A stretch of 64,000 nucleotides of DNA from FEN-1219 sp963728995 (GCA_963728995.1 CAVSMD010000002.1:186001-250000), one strand, 5' to 3'; positions 13,925 through 23,853 are shown, counted from the first letter of the stretch. Notes: generated by a model from the letters alone, not told the origin. A program made the numbers and translations.

Positions 13925-14233
13925 TCAGCCTTTCAGCCTATCGAGCTCTTCCACGTTGATGCTGCGCGTATTGCGGAACAGCACGACGAGGATCGCGAGG
14001 CCGATGGCGGACTCCGCGGCGGCCACCGTCAGGATGAAGAACACGAACACCTGGCCCAGCGTGTCGTCCAGCATGCGCGAGAACGCGATGAAGTTGAAGT
14101 TCACCGCGAGCAGCATCAGCTCGATGCACATCAGCAGCAGGATGACGTTCTTGCGATTGATGAAGATGCCGGCCACGGCCAGGCTGAACAGGATCGCCGC
14201 CAGGACGAGGTAATGGGCCGTGGTGATGATCAT
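13925..14233 (-). CDS. nuoK: NADH-quinone oxidoreductase subunit K
   Basis: A 102-residue, three-helix subunit of the complex I membrane arm, intact. It reads HYLVLAAILFSLAVAGIFIN, KNVILLLMCIELMLLAVNFN with the conserved membrane glutamates (in CIELML and in the third helix AAESAIGLAI). The ATG at 14233 overlaps the nuoJ stop in an ATGA. The lack of any frameshift in this gene, placed between badly interrupted nuoL and nuoJ, is notable. Confidence 0.97.
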   Translation of the reverse strand: MIITTAHYLVLAAILFSLAVAGIFINRKNVILLLMCIELMLLAVNFNFIAFSRMLDDTLGQVFVFFILTVAAAESAIGLAILVVLFRNTRSINVEELDRLKG

Positions 14234-14833
14234 TGCTCTTCGCTCGACTCGATCTTGACGATGCGCACGCGGTCCTCGCGGCGCACGGCCACCTGCTGCC
14301 GACGTCCTGCACCTTGAGGCCGGGCCGCCGCCGCATCGTGAGCGTGATGGCCGCCACGATCGCCAGCAGCAGGATCACGGCCGCGATCTCGAACGCATAC
14401 ACGTGCTGCGTGTACAGCACGGCGCCGAGCGCTTTCGTGTTGCTGTAGTCGGCCGGATGCGGACTCCGGCGTCGCGAGGAACTTGAGCCCCCGGCTCCTG
14501 AACCAGACCACGTGCGCGATCTCGACCACCACGATGACGCGCCACGGTCGCGCCGAGCGGCAGGTACTTCGTGAAGCCGCGGCGCAACTCCTCGACGTTG
14601 ATGTCCAGCATCATGACGACGAACAGGAACAGCACCATCACGGCGCCGACATAGACCAGCACCAGCACGATCGCCAGGAACTCCGCCTCGGCCAGCAGCC
14701 ACAGCGCGGCGCTCTGCACGAACGCCAGCACCAGGAACAGCGCCGAGTGCACGGGATTGCGCGTCGTGATGACGCCGAGCGCGGCCACGACGAGAATGGC
14801 CGCAAACGCGTAAAACAGCACCCCGGTGATCAA
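14230..14833 (-). CDS. nuoJ: NADH-quinone oxidoreductase subunit J, three frame breaks
   Basis: Membrane subunit of complex I, about 200 residues over five helices. TTG 14833 starts MITGVLFYAFAAILVVAA; the first 90 residues, including EAEFLAIVLVLVYVGAVMVL and FLFVVMMLDINVEELR, are in one frame. Breaks near 14541 (extra C), 14464 (extra T) and 14299 (one base missing) separate VEIAHVVWFRSRGLKFLA, LYTQHVYAFEIAAVILLLAI and the tail VAVRREDRVRIVKIESSEEQ. The TGA overlaps the nuoK start. The family membership is certain from the first segment; the corrected tail is inferred. Confidence 0.88.
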
Positions 14834-14867
14834 GACTCTGCGTTCCTTGTTATTCGCTGTGTGACTT

Positions 14868-15347
14868 CTACCGATAGGCCGCGTCGGCGGCCTTGTCCGC
14901 CGCGATCATGGCCTCGTACTTCTCGCCGACGGCGAGCAGCTTGTCCTTCGTCATGATGTTCTCGCCGCGCGCCTCCATGTGGTACTCGTGGATGCGCGTC
15001 TCGACGATCGCATCCACCGGGCAGGCTTCTTCGCAGAAGCCGCAGTAGATGCACTTGAACAGATCGATGTCGTAGCGCGACGTGCGCCGCGTGCCGTCCG
15101 CCCCCACGTCGCTCTCGATCGTGATCGCGAGCGCCGGGACACACGGCCTCGCACAGCTTGCAGGCAATGCAGCGCTCCTGGCCGTTCGGATAGCGGCGCA
15201 GCGCATGCAGGCCGCGGAAGCGCGGCGACTGCGGCGTCTTCTCTTCCGGGTACTGGACCGTGATCTTCTTCGTGAACAGCCGCTTGAGCGTGACCCGCAA
15301 GCCCAGCGCAGCTCGGTCATCAGAAACGTCTTGACGATGTTGTTCAT
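14868..15347 (-). CDS. nuoI: NADH-quinone oxidoreductase subunit I (two 4Fe-4S), two frame breaks
   Basis: Peripheral-arm subunit holding clusters N6a and N6b. ATG 15347 gives MNNIVKTFLMTELRW, then one base is missing near 15300; RFRGLHALRRYPNGQERCIA and CKLCEAVCP follow, an extra C in the run at 15136-15138 shifts back, and FKCIYCGFCEEACPVDAIVE runs to the TAG at 14868. Both cysteine sets (CxxCxxCxxxCP) are present once the breaks are joined. The two indels cancel, so the total length (159 residues) is normal. It follows nuoH by 10 bases. Confidence 0.9.
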   Translation of the reverse strand: MNNIVKTFLMTELRWACGSRSSGCSRRRSRSSTRKRRRRSRRASAACMRCAAIRTARSAALPASCARPCVPALAITIESDVGADGTRRTSRYDIDLFKCIYCGFCEEACPVDAIVETRIHEYHMEARGENIMTKDKLLAVGEKYEAMIAADKAADAAYR

Positions 15348-15357
15348 GGCGAATCCT

Positions 15358-16431
15358 TTACGCCTGCGACCAGGGGCCGACTTGCAGCGCCACCATCACG
15401 CCCTCGACGGCGAGCCACACGATCGTGACGGGGATCAGCACCTTCCAGCCCAGGCGCATGATCTGGTCGTAGCGATAGCGCGGAAACGTGGCGCGAAACC
15501 ACAGGAAACAGAAACAGAAGAACACCATCTTGACGAGCAGCCAGCCGACGCTCGGCGCGGCGAGAAACGTGCCCTCGAGCCCCGGCACGCCGGCAAACGG
15601 CGACAGCCAGCCGCCGCAGAAGAACACCGCGGTCAGCGCGGTGATGAGGATCATGTTCGCGTATTCGGCCAGGAAGAACAGGCCGAACGCGATGCCGGAG
15701 TATTCGACGTGGAAGCCGGCCACGATCTCCGACTCGCCTTCGGCCACGTCGAAGGGCGCACGGTTCGTTTCCGCGACGCCGGAGATGAAATAGACCACGA
15801 ACAGCGGAAACAGCGGCCAGATGAACCAGCGCGCGATGCTCGTGCCGGTCTGGGCCATGATGATGTCGCCCAGGTTCAGGCTGCCGCCGGCCATCAGCAC
15901 GCCGACGAGCGCGAAGCCCATGGCGATCTCGTAGGCCACGATCTGCGCGGCGGAGCGCATGGCGCCGAGGAACGCGTACTTCGAGTTCGAGGCCCAGCCC
16001 GCCAGGATCACGCCATAGACGCCGAGCGAGGTCAGGGCGAGCACATAGAGCAGACCCGCGTCGATGTTCGCGATGACGAACGTGTCGCTGAGCGGCACGA
16101 CGGCCCACACGGCGAGCGCCGGAACGAGCGAGAGGATCGGCGCCAGCAGGAACAGGAACTTGTTGGAGTTCGTCGGGATCACGATCTCCTTCAGGAGCAT
16201 CTTGATCACGTCGGCGAACGGCTGGAGCAGGCCCTTCCAGCCCACGCGGTTCGGCCCGATGCGCACGTGCATCCAGGCCAGGATCTTGCGTTCCCAGTAC
16301 GTGAAATACGCGACGCCGAGAATCAACGGCACGAGCAGGACGACGATCTTCACCACGCTGACGATCACGAGCTTGAGCTCGACCGGCAACGCCTCCCAGA
16401 ACGCGGCGGCTTGGAGCCACAGCTGACTCAT
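15358..16431 (-). CDS. nuoH: NADH-quinone oxidoreductase subunit H
   Basis: Quinone-site membrane subunit of complex I, 357 residues, intact. ATG 16431 overlaps the nuoG stop (ATGA). Conserved loops include YWERKILAWMHVRIGPNRVG, GLLQPFADVIKMLLKE, ASNSKYAFLGAMRSAAQIVA with the YE motif following, and AETNRAPFDVAEGESEIVAG. A long open frame runs from the nuoG region into nuoH because the second nuoG frame and the nuoH frame happen to coincide; this is not a fusion. Confidence 0.97.
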   Translation of the reverse strand: MSQLWLQAAAFWEALPVELKLVIVSVVKIVVLLVPLILGVAYFTYWERKILAWMHVRIGPNRVGWKGLLQPFADVIKMLLKEIVIPTNSNKFLFLLAPILSLVPALAVWAVVPLSDTFVIANIDAGLLYVLALTSLGVYGVILAGWASNSKYAFLGAMRSAAQIVAYEIAMGFALVGVLMAGGSLNLGDIIMAQTGTSIARWFIWPLFPLFVVYFISGVAETNRAPFDVAEGESEIVAGFHVEYSGIAFGLFFLAEYANMILITALTAVFFCGGWLSPFAGVPGLEGTFLAAPSVGWLLVKMVFFCFCFLWFRATFPRYRYDQIMRLGWKVLIPVTIVWLAVEGVMVALQVGPWSQA

Positions 16432-18646
16432 ACGCCGCCTCGGAGCACGCCCCGTGCGAGCGCGGTCTGCTGCAGCGCCGGCGAGCGGCGCACGACGGCA
16501 TCGATGGCGTAGATGCCTACCTCGAGGTCCGCGGCGTCCACCTTCGGACCCGCCGTCGTCGGCTCGAAGGCGCCGCGATACGCGGTCTCGCTCGGGATCA
16601 GGCGCCTGGCAGTGCCCAGCTCCTGCTCGACGGCCACGGCCACGTCGCTCGGGCTGCGGTACTCGCACTGCGGCAGCTCGAGCTCGTTGCCGAGCACGCG
16701 CAGCACGCGCCAGCCGGGCCGTGCGTCGCCCGCAAGCTCCGCCACGGCGTCGAAGCTCTGCCACTGGCCTTCCACGTTGACGAACGTGCCGGCCGTCTCG
16801 GCGAACGTGCCCACCGGCAGCAGGATGTCCGCGCAGTCGAGCAGCTCGTCCGTCACGTAGGGCGTGAAGCAGACGACCGCGGCCGCGCGCAACGCATCGA
16901 GCGCGGCGCTGCCGTGCGCGAGATCCTGGCTCGGCTCGATGCCGAACAGGATGTAGGCCTTGCGCGGCTTCGCGAGCATGGCCTGCGCGTCGGCGCCGGC
17001 GTTCGCGGCGGTCTTGCCGCCCGCGCCGCGATGCGGCAGCGCGCCAGCCAGCGCTGCGCCGGCCGCATTCGCGCCCTCGGTCAAATACCCGAGCGTCGCG
17101 CCCGTGACCTCGGCCAGGCCGGCGGCGAGCGCGCGCAGGTCCGCGTATTGCGGGTGCCGCTGCGCGAGGTGACCCAGCAGCACCAGGCCCGGTTTCTTCG
17201 CGATCGCCGCGGCGGCGGCGCGATGCTCGTCCGTCACGGTCACGCCCGGCGACGGCGCGCGCCAGAGGACTCTTCAACGTGCTTCCCGCGGCGGTGGCGG
17301 CCGCGGCCAGCACGGCCGCGAGATTCGCGACCAGGTCGTCACCCGTCACGTAGGCGGCCGTGCTGAAGTGGTACTCGTACTCGACGGGGTTCACGAAGGC
17401 GACGCTCGCGCCGCCTCGCGCGGCTTTACGCACGCGGTGCGCGACGATCGGCACCTCCATGCGCAGATTCGAGCCGACGACGAGGATGCCTTGCCGCGTA
17501 TCGAGCTCCGCGATGCTGCAACCGAGCAGCGGCGCCGCGGGATCGGCCGACTGATCGCGAAAATCGCGTTGCCGTAACCGGTGGTCGATGTTCTGGCTGC
17601 CGAGATGCCGCGTGATCCGGCCGAGCAGGTAGTGCTCCTCGAGCGTCGCGCTCGGCGACACGAGCGTGCCGAGCTGATCGCCGCCATCCTTCGTCGCCGC
17701 CTTCAACAGCGAGGTGGCGGCCACGAGCGCGTCCTGCCACGACACCTCGGACCATTCGCCGTGGCGCTTCACGCGCGGCGTCAGCAAGCGATCGTTGCTG
17801 TACACGCCGTAGCACCCGAAGCGGTCGCGGTCCGCGATCCACGCCTCGTTGATGTTCTCGTTGTCGCGCGGAACGATGCGGCGCAGCTTGCCGCGTAACA
17901 CGTGCGCGTACAGATTGCTGCCGGCGCAATCGTGCGGGCTCACGATCGGCTTGGCGACCATCTCCCAGCCGCGTGCGTTGTAGCGGAACGGCTTGTTGTT
18001 CAGCGCGCCGACGGGGCACAGATCGATGATGTTGCCCGAGAGCTCATGGTCGACGCTCTTCTCGATGTACGTGCCGATCTCGGATTGGTCGCTGCGAAAG
18101 TTCATGCCGAGCTCTTGAATGCCGGCGATCTCCTGGCCGAATCGAACACACCGCGTGCAGTGGATGCAGCGCGTCATGTCGGTGCTGACGAGCGGCCCAA
18201 GATTCTTGTCCTTGACGATGCGCTTGCGCTCCGTGTAGCGCGATACGCTGCGACCGAAGCCCATGGCAAGATCCTGCAGCTCGCACTCCCCGCCCTGATC
18301 GCAGATGGGGCAATCGAGCGGATGGTTGATCAGCAGGAACTCCATCGTCGCCTTCTGCGCCGAGATCGCGCGCTTCGAGCGCGTGAAGACCTTCATGCCC
18401 TCGGCCACCGGAGTGGCGCAGGCCGGCAAGCGGCTTCGGCGCCTTCTCGACCTCGACGAGGCACATGCGGCAGTTCGCCGCGATCGTGAGCTTCGGGTGG
18501 TAGCAGAAACGCGGCACGTAAACGTCGTGCCGATCCGTCACCTCGATGATCATCTGGCCCTTGCGGGCCTGCATGGGCACGCCGTTGACCTCGATGTTGA
18601 CGACGTTCGGGTCCGACGGCGGGACGTTCTGCGCCGGCGTGCTCAT
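16428..18646 (-). CDS. nuoG: NADH-quinone oxidoreductase subunit G, two frame breaks
   Basis: Iron-sulfur subunit of the peripheral arm, about 738 residues. ATG 18646 (MSTPAQNVPPSDP) overlaps the nuoF stop. The first segment has the 2Fe-2S cysteines FCYHPKLTIAANCRMCLVEV. An extra base near 18428 shifts frame; then HPLDCPICDQGGECELQDLA and DMTRCIHCTRCVRFGQEIAG give the 4Fe-4S sites, followed by the molybdopterin-oxidoreductase-like domain (NLYAHVLRGKLRRIVPRDNE, VGSNLRMEVPIVAHRVRKA). A second break near 17265 leads to the last 270 residues (ILFGIEPSQDLAHG, LLPVGTFAETAGTFVNVEG). The remaining sequence is clean over long distances, so both breaks stand out. Confidence 0.92.
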
Positions 18647-19954
18647 GCGGCCACCGACGGCACGCTATCGACGATGCTCCGGCCCTTGTGCTCGACCATG
18701 TACTCGAACTCGTGCCGGAAGTGCTTGATGAAGCTCTGCACGGGCCACGCCGCCGCATCGCCGAGCGCGCAGATCGTGTGCCCTTCGATCTTGTTCGCGA
18801 CGTCGACGAGCATGTCGATGTCGGCGCTCGTGCCTTTGCCGTCGATGATGCGGTTCAGCATGCGGTGCAGCCAGCCGGCGCCTTCGCGACACGGCGTGCA
18901 CTGACCGCACGACTCGGCATGGTAGAAACGCGCGAGGCGGCGCAGCGTCTTGACCATGCACGTGGTCTCGTCCATGACGATGGTGGCGCAGGTGCCGAGG
19001 CCCGAGCCCGCGGCGCGGATGGTGTCGAAATCCATCGTGAGCGTCAGCATCTTCTCGGCCGGCACCACGGGGCACGATGAGCCGCCCGGGATCACGGCCT
19101 TCAGCTTGCGACCGCCGCGCATGCCGCCCGCGATCTCGAGCAGCTCGGGAAACGGGATGCCGAGCGGCAGCTCGTAGTTGCCGGGCTTCGCGACGTGCCC
19201 CGACATCGAGAAGATCGCCGTGCCGCCGGACCCCTTGACGCCGAGATCCGCGAACCACTGCGCGCCCTTGCGCAGGATCGTCGGAAGCGAGGCGACGCTC
19301 TGGGTGTTGTTGATCGTGGTCGGTGCGCCGTACAGGCCGTAGTTCGCCGGGAAAGGCGGCTTGAAACGCGGCTTGCCCTGCTTGCCCTCGAGCGACTCGA
19401 GCAGCGCGGTCTCCTCGCCGCAAATGTAGGCGCCCGCGCCGACGAACGTATGGATGTCGCAGTCGATGCCTGAGCCGCGGATGTTCCTGCCGAGCAAGCC
19501 CGGCCTCGTAGGCCTCTCTTAGAGCCGCTTCGAACCGCGGAATCGGCTCGTGCATGAACTCGCCGCGAATGTAGTTGTAGGCGACCGTGGCGCCGATCGC
19601 ATAGCTCTCGAGCGCCAGGCCCTCGACCAGCGCGTGCGGGTTGTAGCGGAGGATGTCGCGGTCGTGACACGTGCCGGGCTCGCTTTCGTCCGAGTTGCAG
19701 ACGAGGTACTTCTGCATCGGCGCCGTGCGCGGCATGAAGCTCATCTTCACGCCCGTGGGAAAGCCCGCGCCGCCGCGTCCGCGGAGCCCGGACTTCTTCA
19801 TCTCCTCGATGATCGTGTCGCGCGTCAGCTCGCCGCGCAGCACCTTTTCCCAGGCCTCGTAGCCACCTATCTTGCGGTAGTTCTCGAGCGAATACGGCTC
19901 CTTGTCGAACTGTAGCGTGGCGTAGCAGACGAGATTGAAGGGTCGCGAGGTCAC
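18643..19954 (-). CDS. nuoF: NADH-quinone oxidoreductase subunit F (FMN, NADH site), one frame break
   Basis: Flavin subunit where NADH is oxidised. GTG 19954 begins MTSRPFNLVCYATLQFD. The FMN/NADH-binding glycine-rich motif GLRGRGGAGFPTGVKMSF is in the first frame, as is CNSDESEPGTCHDRDI. An extra base in the C-run at 19499-19501 shifts the frame within YEAGLLGRNIRG. The rest, GAGAYICGEETALLESLEGK, the cluster N3 ligands SCGQCTPCREG, and the C-terminus ending PSVAA, continues to the TGA at 18643. Expected length about 436 residues. Confidence 0.93.
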
Positions 19955-19958
19955 TGCC

Positions 19959-20465
19959 CTAGTCCTTCACCGCATCGAGAATCTCGTCGACCTTCTTCGG
20001 CGAGAGGTTCTCGTGGTACACGTGGTCGATCATCATCATTGGCGCGCCGCAGCAGGCCGCGAGACACTCTTCCTCTACCTTGAGGTAGAACTTGCCGTCC
20101 GGCGTGCTCTGCCCGGCCTTGATGCCGAGCTTCTTCTCCACGTGCGCGAGAATGTCGTCGCCGCCGCACAGCATGCAGGAGATGTTCGTGCACACGGAGA
20201 TGCTGTGGCGGCCGACCGGCTTCGTCTCGAACATGGAGTAGAACGACGCCACCTCGAACACCTGTATCGGCGGCAGCTTCAGATACTCCGCGACGGCCGT
20301 CATGAGCTCGGGCGTGAGGTAGCCGTGGTTCTCGTGCTGCGCCGCATGCAGCGCCCCGATCACCGCGGAGCGCTGTCGCTCGGGCGGAAACTTCGCCACC
20401 CAGTGATCGATCTCGTCGCGAACGTGCGCCGACAGGACGCCGCTGCTGCTCCTTTGCTCGCTCAT
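19959..20465 (-). CDS. nuoE: NADH-quinone oxidoreductase subunit E (2Fe-2S)
   Basis: A 168-residue thioredoxin-fold subunit of the NADH module, intact. Cluster N1a ligands are visible as CTNISC (C-x4-C) and CLAACC (C-x3-C), separated by about 40 residues. The helical N-terminus with KFPPERQRSAVIGALHAAQ is typical. ATG 20465 overlaps the nuoD stop, and the TAG is 5 bases before the nuoF GTG. Confidence 0.97.
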   Translation of the reverse strand: MSEQRSSSGVLSAHVRDEIDHWVAKFPPERQRSAVIGALHAAQHENHGYLTPELMTAVAEYLKLPPIQVFEVASFYSMFETKPVGRHSISVCTNISCMLCGGDDILAHVEKKLGIKAGQSTPDGKFYLKVEEECLAACCGAPMMMIDHVYHENLSPKKVDEILDAVKD

Positions 20466-21716
20466 CGGTCGATCTCGCCGAACACGATGTCTTGCGTGCC
20501 GATGACCGCGACAACGTCCGCCAGCATGTGACCGACGACCATCTCGTTCAGCGACGCGAGATGCGAGAAGCCGGGCGCTCGAACCTTCAGTCGATATGGC
20601 TTGTTCGAGCCGTCCGACACGAGGTACACGCCGAACTCACCCTTTGGATGCTCCACCGCCGCGTAGGCCTCGCCTTCCGGCACCGTGTAGCCCTCGGTGA
20701 ACAATTTGAAGTGATGGATCAACGACTCCATGTCGTCCTTCATCTCGATCCGGCGCGGTGGCGCAACCTTGTGATCCTCGACCATGACGGGGCCGGGATT
20801 CACCCGCAGCCAGTCCACGCACTGCTTGATGATGCGGTTCGACTGGCGCATCTCCTCGACGCGAACGAGGTAACGGTCGTAGCAGTCGCCGTTCACCCCT
20901 ATGGGCACGTCGAAATCGATCTGGCTGTAGACCTCGTACGGCTGCTTCTTGCGCAGGTCCCAGGCTATGCCCGAGCCGCGCAGCATGGGCCCCGAGAAGC
21001 CGAGCTGCATCGCACGCTCCGGCGATACGACACCGATATTGACGGTGCGCTGCTTCCAGATGCGGTTGTCCGTGAGCAGCGTCTCGTACTCGTCCACGTG
21101 GGCCGGGAAGCGCTGCGTGAAGTCGTCGATGAAATCGAGCAATGAGCCCGCGCGCGCGGCGTTCATGCTCTCGAGCTCCTTCGCATCGCGCACCGGCGAG
21201 GGCTGGTACTTCGGCATCTGCAGCGGCAGATCGCGATAGACACCGCCGGGCCGGTAGTAGGTGGCATGCATTCGCGTGCCCGAGACCGCCTCGTAGCAGT
21301 CCATGAGGTCCTCGCGCTCGCGAAAGCAGTACAGGAACATCGCCATGGCGCCGATGTCGAGACCGTGCGCGCCGAGCCACATCAGGTGGTTCAGGACGCG
21401 AGTGATCTCGTCGAACATCACGCGGATGTACTGAGCGCGCACCGGGCGGCCTCAGCCCCAGTAGTTTCTCGATCGCGAGCACGTAGCCGTGCTCGTTGCA
21501 CATCATCGACACGTAGTCGAGTCGGTCCATGTAGCCGATCGACTGATTGAACGGCTTGCTCTCGGCCAGCTTCTCCGTAGCGCGATGCAGCAGACCGACG
21601 TGCGGATCGGCCTTCTGGATGACTTCGCCGTCGAGCTCGAGCACGAGTCGCAGCACGCCATGCGCGGCAGGATGCTGAGGACCGAAGTTCAGCGTGAAAT
21701 TCTGAATCTCAGGCAC
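20462..21716 (-). CDS. nuoD: NADH-quinone oxidoreductase subunit D, one frame break
   Basis: The 49-kDa-type quinone-site subunit. GTG 21716 overlaps the nuoC end by 8 bases. The N-terminus FTLNFGPQHPAAHGVLRLV with HVGLLHRATEKL is diagnostic. Near 21444-21446 an extra base in a G-run (plus strand) breaks LGLRPPVRAQYIR; after correction the gene continues through FDEITRVLNHLMWLGAHGLD, GSGIAWDLRKKQPYEVY and the C-terminal GTQDIVFGEIDR at 20462. Expected length 417 residues. Confidence 0.94.
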
Positions 21717-22437
21717 TGCCCTGGTCCTTCAGATCGGCCTCATACCGGTTGTCGTCGCGAATCACCTTCGGCACGAGCGTGCGCGGCTCGATGCTCACGG
21801 GCTCGTACACCACGCGGCCCTTCTCCGGGTCGTAGCGCATCTCGACGTTGCCGATCAGCGGAAAGTCCTTGCGGAACGGATGGCCGATGAAGCCGTAGTC
21901 GGTCAGCAGCCGCCGCAGATCCGGGTGGCCGCGGAACAGAATGCCGAAGAGATCGAACGCCTCGCGCTCGAACCAATCGGCCGAGCTCCAGATGCCGTTC
22001 ACCGAATCGACAATCGGCCGCTCGTTACTTTCGCAAAACGCCTTGAGGCGCAGCCGGTGATTGTGGGTGATCGACAGCAGGTGGTACGCGACGGCAAAAC
22101 GCGCCGGCGGTTGGTAGGTGATGTCGTCGACGTCCTCGGCCGGGGGCTCGACGCCCCGCAGCGCGCCGCGGCTGAAGCCCGTGCCCGTCGCGCTGCTGGT
22201 CTGCCATTCGTCGCGCCCATAGGCGTGATAGTCCACGCCGCAGACGTCCATCAGCATCTCGAACTTCAGCTCCGGGGCGTCGCGAAGCGCGCGGCAGACT
22301 TCCAGCAGATCAGGCGGTGCGACTCGGTAGCCGAGCTCGCCGGTGCTCGTCGGCAGCCGCTCCACGCGTGGGCCGACCTCGGCCTCGATCGCGGCGGCGA
22401 GCGCCGCATATTTCGGAGTGAGTTCCTTCTGCAGCAT
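21709..22437 (-). CDS. nuoC: NADH-quinone oxidoreductase subunit C
   Basis: The 30-kDa-type subunit of the peripheral arm, 242 residues, intact and separate from nuoD (not the fused nuoCD form of enterobacteria). The signature SVNGIWSSADWFEREAFDLFG and FRGHPDLRRLLTDYGFIGHP is present. ATG 22437 overlaps the nuoB stop (TGATG). The open frame runs upstream into the nuoB region, but that part has no NuoC sequence. Confidence 0.97.
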   Translation of the reverse strand: MLQKELTPKYAALAAAIEAEVGPRVERLPTSTGELGYRVAPPDLLEVCRALRDAPELKFEMLMDVCGVDYHAYGRDEWQTSSATGTGFSRGALRGVEPPAEDVDDITYQPPARFAVAYHLLSITHNHRLRLKAFCESNERPIVDSVNGIWSSADWFEREAFDLFGILFRGHPDLRRLLTDYGFIGHPFRKDFPLIGNVEMRYDPEKGRVVYEPVSIEPRTLVPKVIRDDNRYEADLKDQGSA

Positions 22438-22940
22438 CAGCGCGCAATCGTCTGGGTACGGCGAATCTTCTGTTGAAGCTGAAGGATGCCGAACAGCAGC
22501 GCTTCGGCGGTGGGCGGACAGCCGGGCACGTAGACGTCCACGGGCACGATTCGATCGCAGCCGCGAACCACCGCGTAGGAGTAGTGATAGTAGCCGCCGC
22601 CGTTGGCGCACGAGCCCATCGAGATGACCCAGCGCGGCTCCGGCATCTGGTCGTACACCTTGCGAAGGGCCGGGGCCATTTTGTTGACGAGCGTCCCGGC
22701 GACGATCATGACGTCGGACTGTCGCGGGCTCGGCCGGAAGATCACGCCGAAGCGGTCGAGGTCGTAGCGCGACGCGCCGGCGTGCATCATCTCGACTGCG
22801 CAGCACGCCAGGCCGAAAGTGACGGGCCATAGCGAGCCGGTGCGCGCCCAGTTCATCAACGCGTCGACCTGAGTGACGAAGAAGCCCTTCCCCATGACCT
22901 CCGCTACGTCGATCGGCGAGTTCTCGACGCTCAATCCCAC
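22437..22940 (-). CDS. nuoB: NADH-quinone oxidoreductase subunit B (cluster N2)
   Basis: The subunit carrying cluster N2, next to the quinone site; about 167 residues, intact. Ligands are visible in GLACCAVEMM, MGSCANGGGYYHYS and VPGCPPTAEALLFGI. Two initiators compete: GTG 22940 and TTG 22934. Both are in frame and both have GGAG-like sites at plausible distance; TTG would overlap the nuoA TGA as TTGA. The first residues SVENSPIDVAEVMGKGF are as expected for the family. Confidence 0.95.
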   Translation of the reverse strand: MGLSVENSPIDVAEVMGKGFFVTQVDALMNWARTGSLWPVTFGLACCAVEMMHAGASRYDLDRFGVIFRPSPRQSDVMIVAGTLVNKMAPALRKVYDQMPEPRWVISMGSCANGGGYYHYSYAVVRGCDRIVPVDVYVPGCPPTAEALLFGILQLQQKIRRTQTIAR

Positions 22941-23287
22941 TCCAACGCTCCCTTGCGCCACTCGTAGATGAAGCCCACTACGAGCACGGTGAGAAAAATG
23001 CCCATCGCAACGAGCCCGAACGTGCCAATCGTCCGCAGAGACACGGCCCATGGAAACAGGAATGCGATCTCGAGATCGAAAATGATGAACAGGATCGCCA
23101 CGAGGTAGTAGCGGACGTCGAAACGCATTCGCGAGTCCTCGAACGCCTCGAATCCGCACTCGTATGGTGCAAGCTTGGCGGGGTCTTTGCTGCCGCGACC
23201 GAACGTGAATCCGGCGGCCAACAGCACTATGCTCAAAGCACCCGCGATGCCGAGAAAAATCAGAATCGGTGCGTAGTTTTGCAGCAT
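22931..23287 (-). CDS. nuoA: NADH-quinone oxidoreductase subunit A
   Basis: First gene of the complex I operon, 118 residues, three membrane helices (ILIFLGIAGALSIVLLAAGF; YYLVAILFIIFDLEIAFLFP; VAMGIFLTVLVVGFIYEWRK). The loop PYECGFEAFEDSRMRFDVRY is the diagnostic NuoA sequence. It starts at ATG 23287, 80 bases after tRNA-Leu, and its TGA overlaps the nuoB start region. Confidence 0.97.
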   Translation of the reverse strand: MLQNYAPILIFLGIAGALSIVLLAAGFTFGRGSKDPAKLAPYECGFEAFEDSRMRFDVRYYLVAILFIIFDLEIAFLFPWAVSLRTIGTFGLVAMGIFLTVLVVGFIYEWRKGALEWD

Positions 23288-23314
23288 AGTGTCTAGCGCG
23301 CGAAGCCGGCGCGA

Positions 23315-23343
23315 ATTGTATCAGCCGTGCTTGCGAGTATCAC
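23315..23343 (-). promoter_or_regulatory. Candidate sigma-70 promoter of the nuo operon
   Basis: Minus strand: GTGATA (23343-23338), a 17-base spacer, then TACAAT (23320-23315) preceded by TG to give an extended -10 (TGATACAAT). The -35 matches TTGACA at four of six positions. It lies between the 3' end of tRNA-Leu and nuoA, so it could drive nuoA-N independently of tRNA processing. Confidence 0.4.
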
Positions 23344-23367
23344 CGATTTTTCCCGCCGAAAGTTTGG

Positions 23368-23452
23368 TGGTGCCCACGGTCGGACTCGAACCGACACAGC
23401 TTTCGCCACTACCCCCTCAAGATAGCGTGTCTACCAATTCCACCACGTGGGC
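23368..23452 (-). tRNA. tRNA-Leu (GAG)
   Basis: An 85-base class II tRNA with encoded CCA (ends at 23368). The acceptor stem is GCCCACG/CGTGGGC; the anticodon loop TTGAGGG gives anticodon GAG; a long variable arm (TGGCGAAAGCTGTG region) is typical of leucine. It sits 7 bases downstream of the secG stop and 80 bases upstream of nuoA, a conserved gammaproteobacterial arrangement. Confidence 0.95.
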
Positions 23453-23459
23453 GCGAGTG

Positions 23460-23837
23460 TCACTTCTGCTCGTTCGGAGGCTCCGGCGCAGGCTCGGTCG
23501 GCAGACTCGGTAACTCGTCCGCGGGCGGCGGCGTAGTGGTCGGTGCCGGCTGCGACGTGGGCGGGGCGGACGACCCGGATTCCAGCAGACTCGTCGGCGC
23601 CGTTCGCTGCGTCGAGAGGTACGCCAAGGCCAGGCTCGTCACGAAAAACAGCGTGGCGAGCACGGCCGTGGCACGCGAGAAAAACGTGGCCGAGCCGCGC
23701 GCACCGAACACCGTGCCCGAGGCACCGGCGCCGAAGCCCGTGCCGGCATCGGCACCCTTGCCACGCTGTAGCAGCACGAGACCGACAATCATGGCCGCGA
23801 TCAGCACGTGAACGACGAGAACGATGGTATGCAACAT
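23460..23837 (-). CDS. secG: Preprotein translocase subunit SecG
   Basis: Auxiliary subunit of the SecYEG channel, 125 residues. ATG 23837 gives MLHTIVLVVHVLIAAMIVGL; the conserved loop VLLQRGKGADAGTGFG and the second helix (ATAVLATLFFVTSLALAYLS) follow. The C-terminus is a long Pro/Thr/Glu-rich tail, common in this group. The frame is open further upstream into tpiA, without SecG features. It lies 16 bases after tpiA. Confidence 0.95.
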   Translation of the reverse strand: MLHTIVLVVHVLIAAMIVGLVLLQRGKGADAGTGFGAGASGTVFGARGSATFFSRATAVLATLFFVTSLALAYLSTQRTAPTSLLESGSSAPPTSQPAPTTTPPPADELPSLPTEPAPEPPNEQK

Positions 23838-23853
23838 TTCCGCTAAATTCCTG

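Noticed and set aside
15082..16512. Long plus-strand open frame (476 codons) antisense to nuoH/nuoI
   Set aside because: No recognisable sequence; overlaps two well supported genes.
15358..18429. A single 1023-codon frame that looks like a NuoG-NuoH fusion
   Set aside because: The middle part (about 17265-16432) is out of frame relative to NuoG and has no protein character. It joins the two only because their frames coincide after an indel in nuoG.
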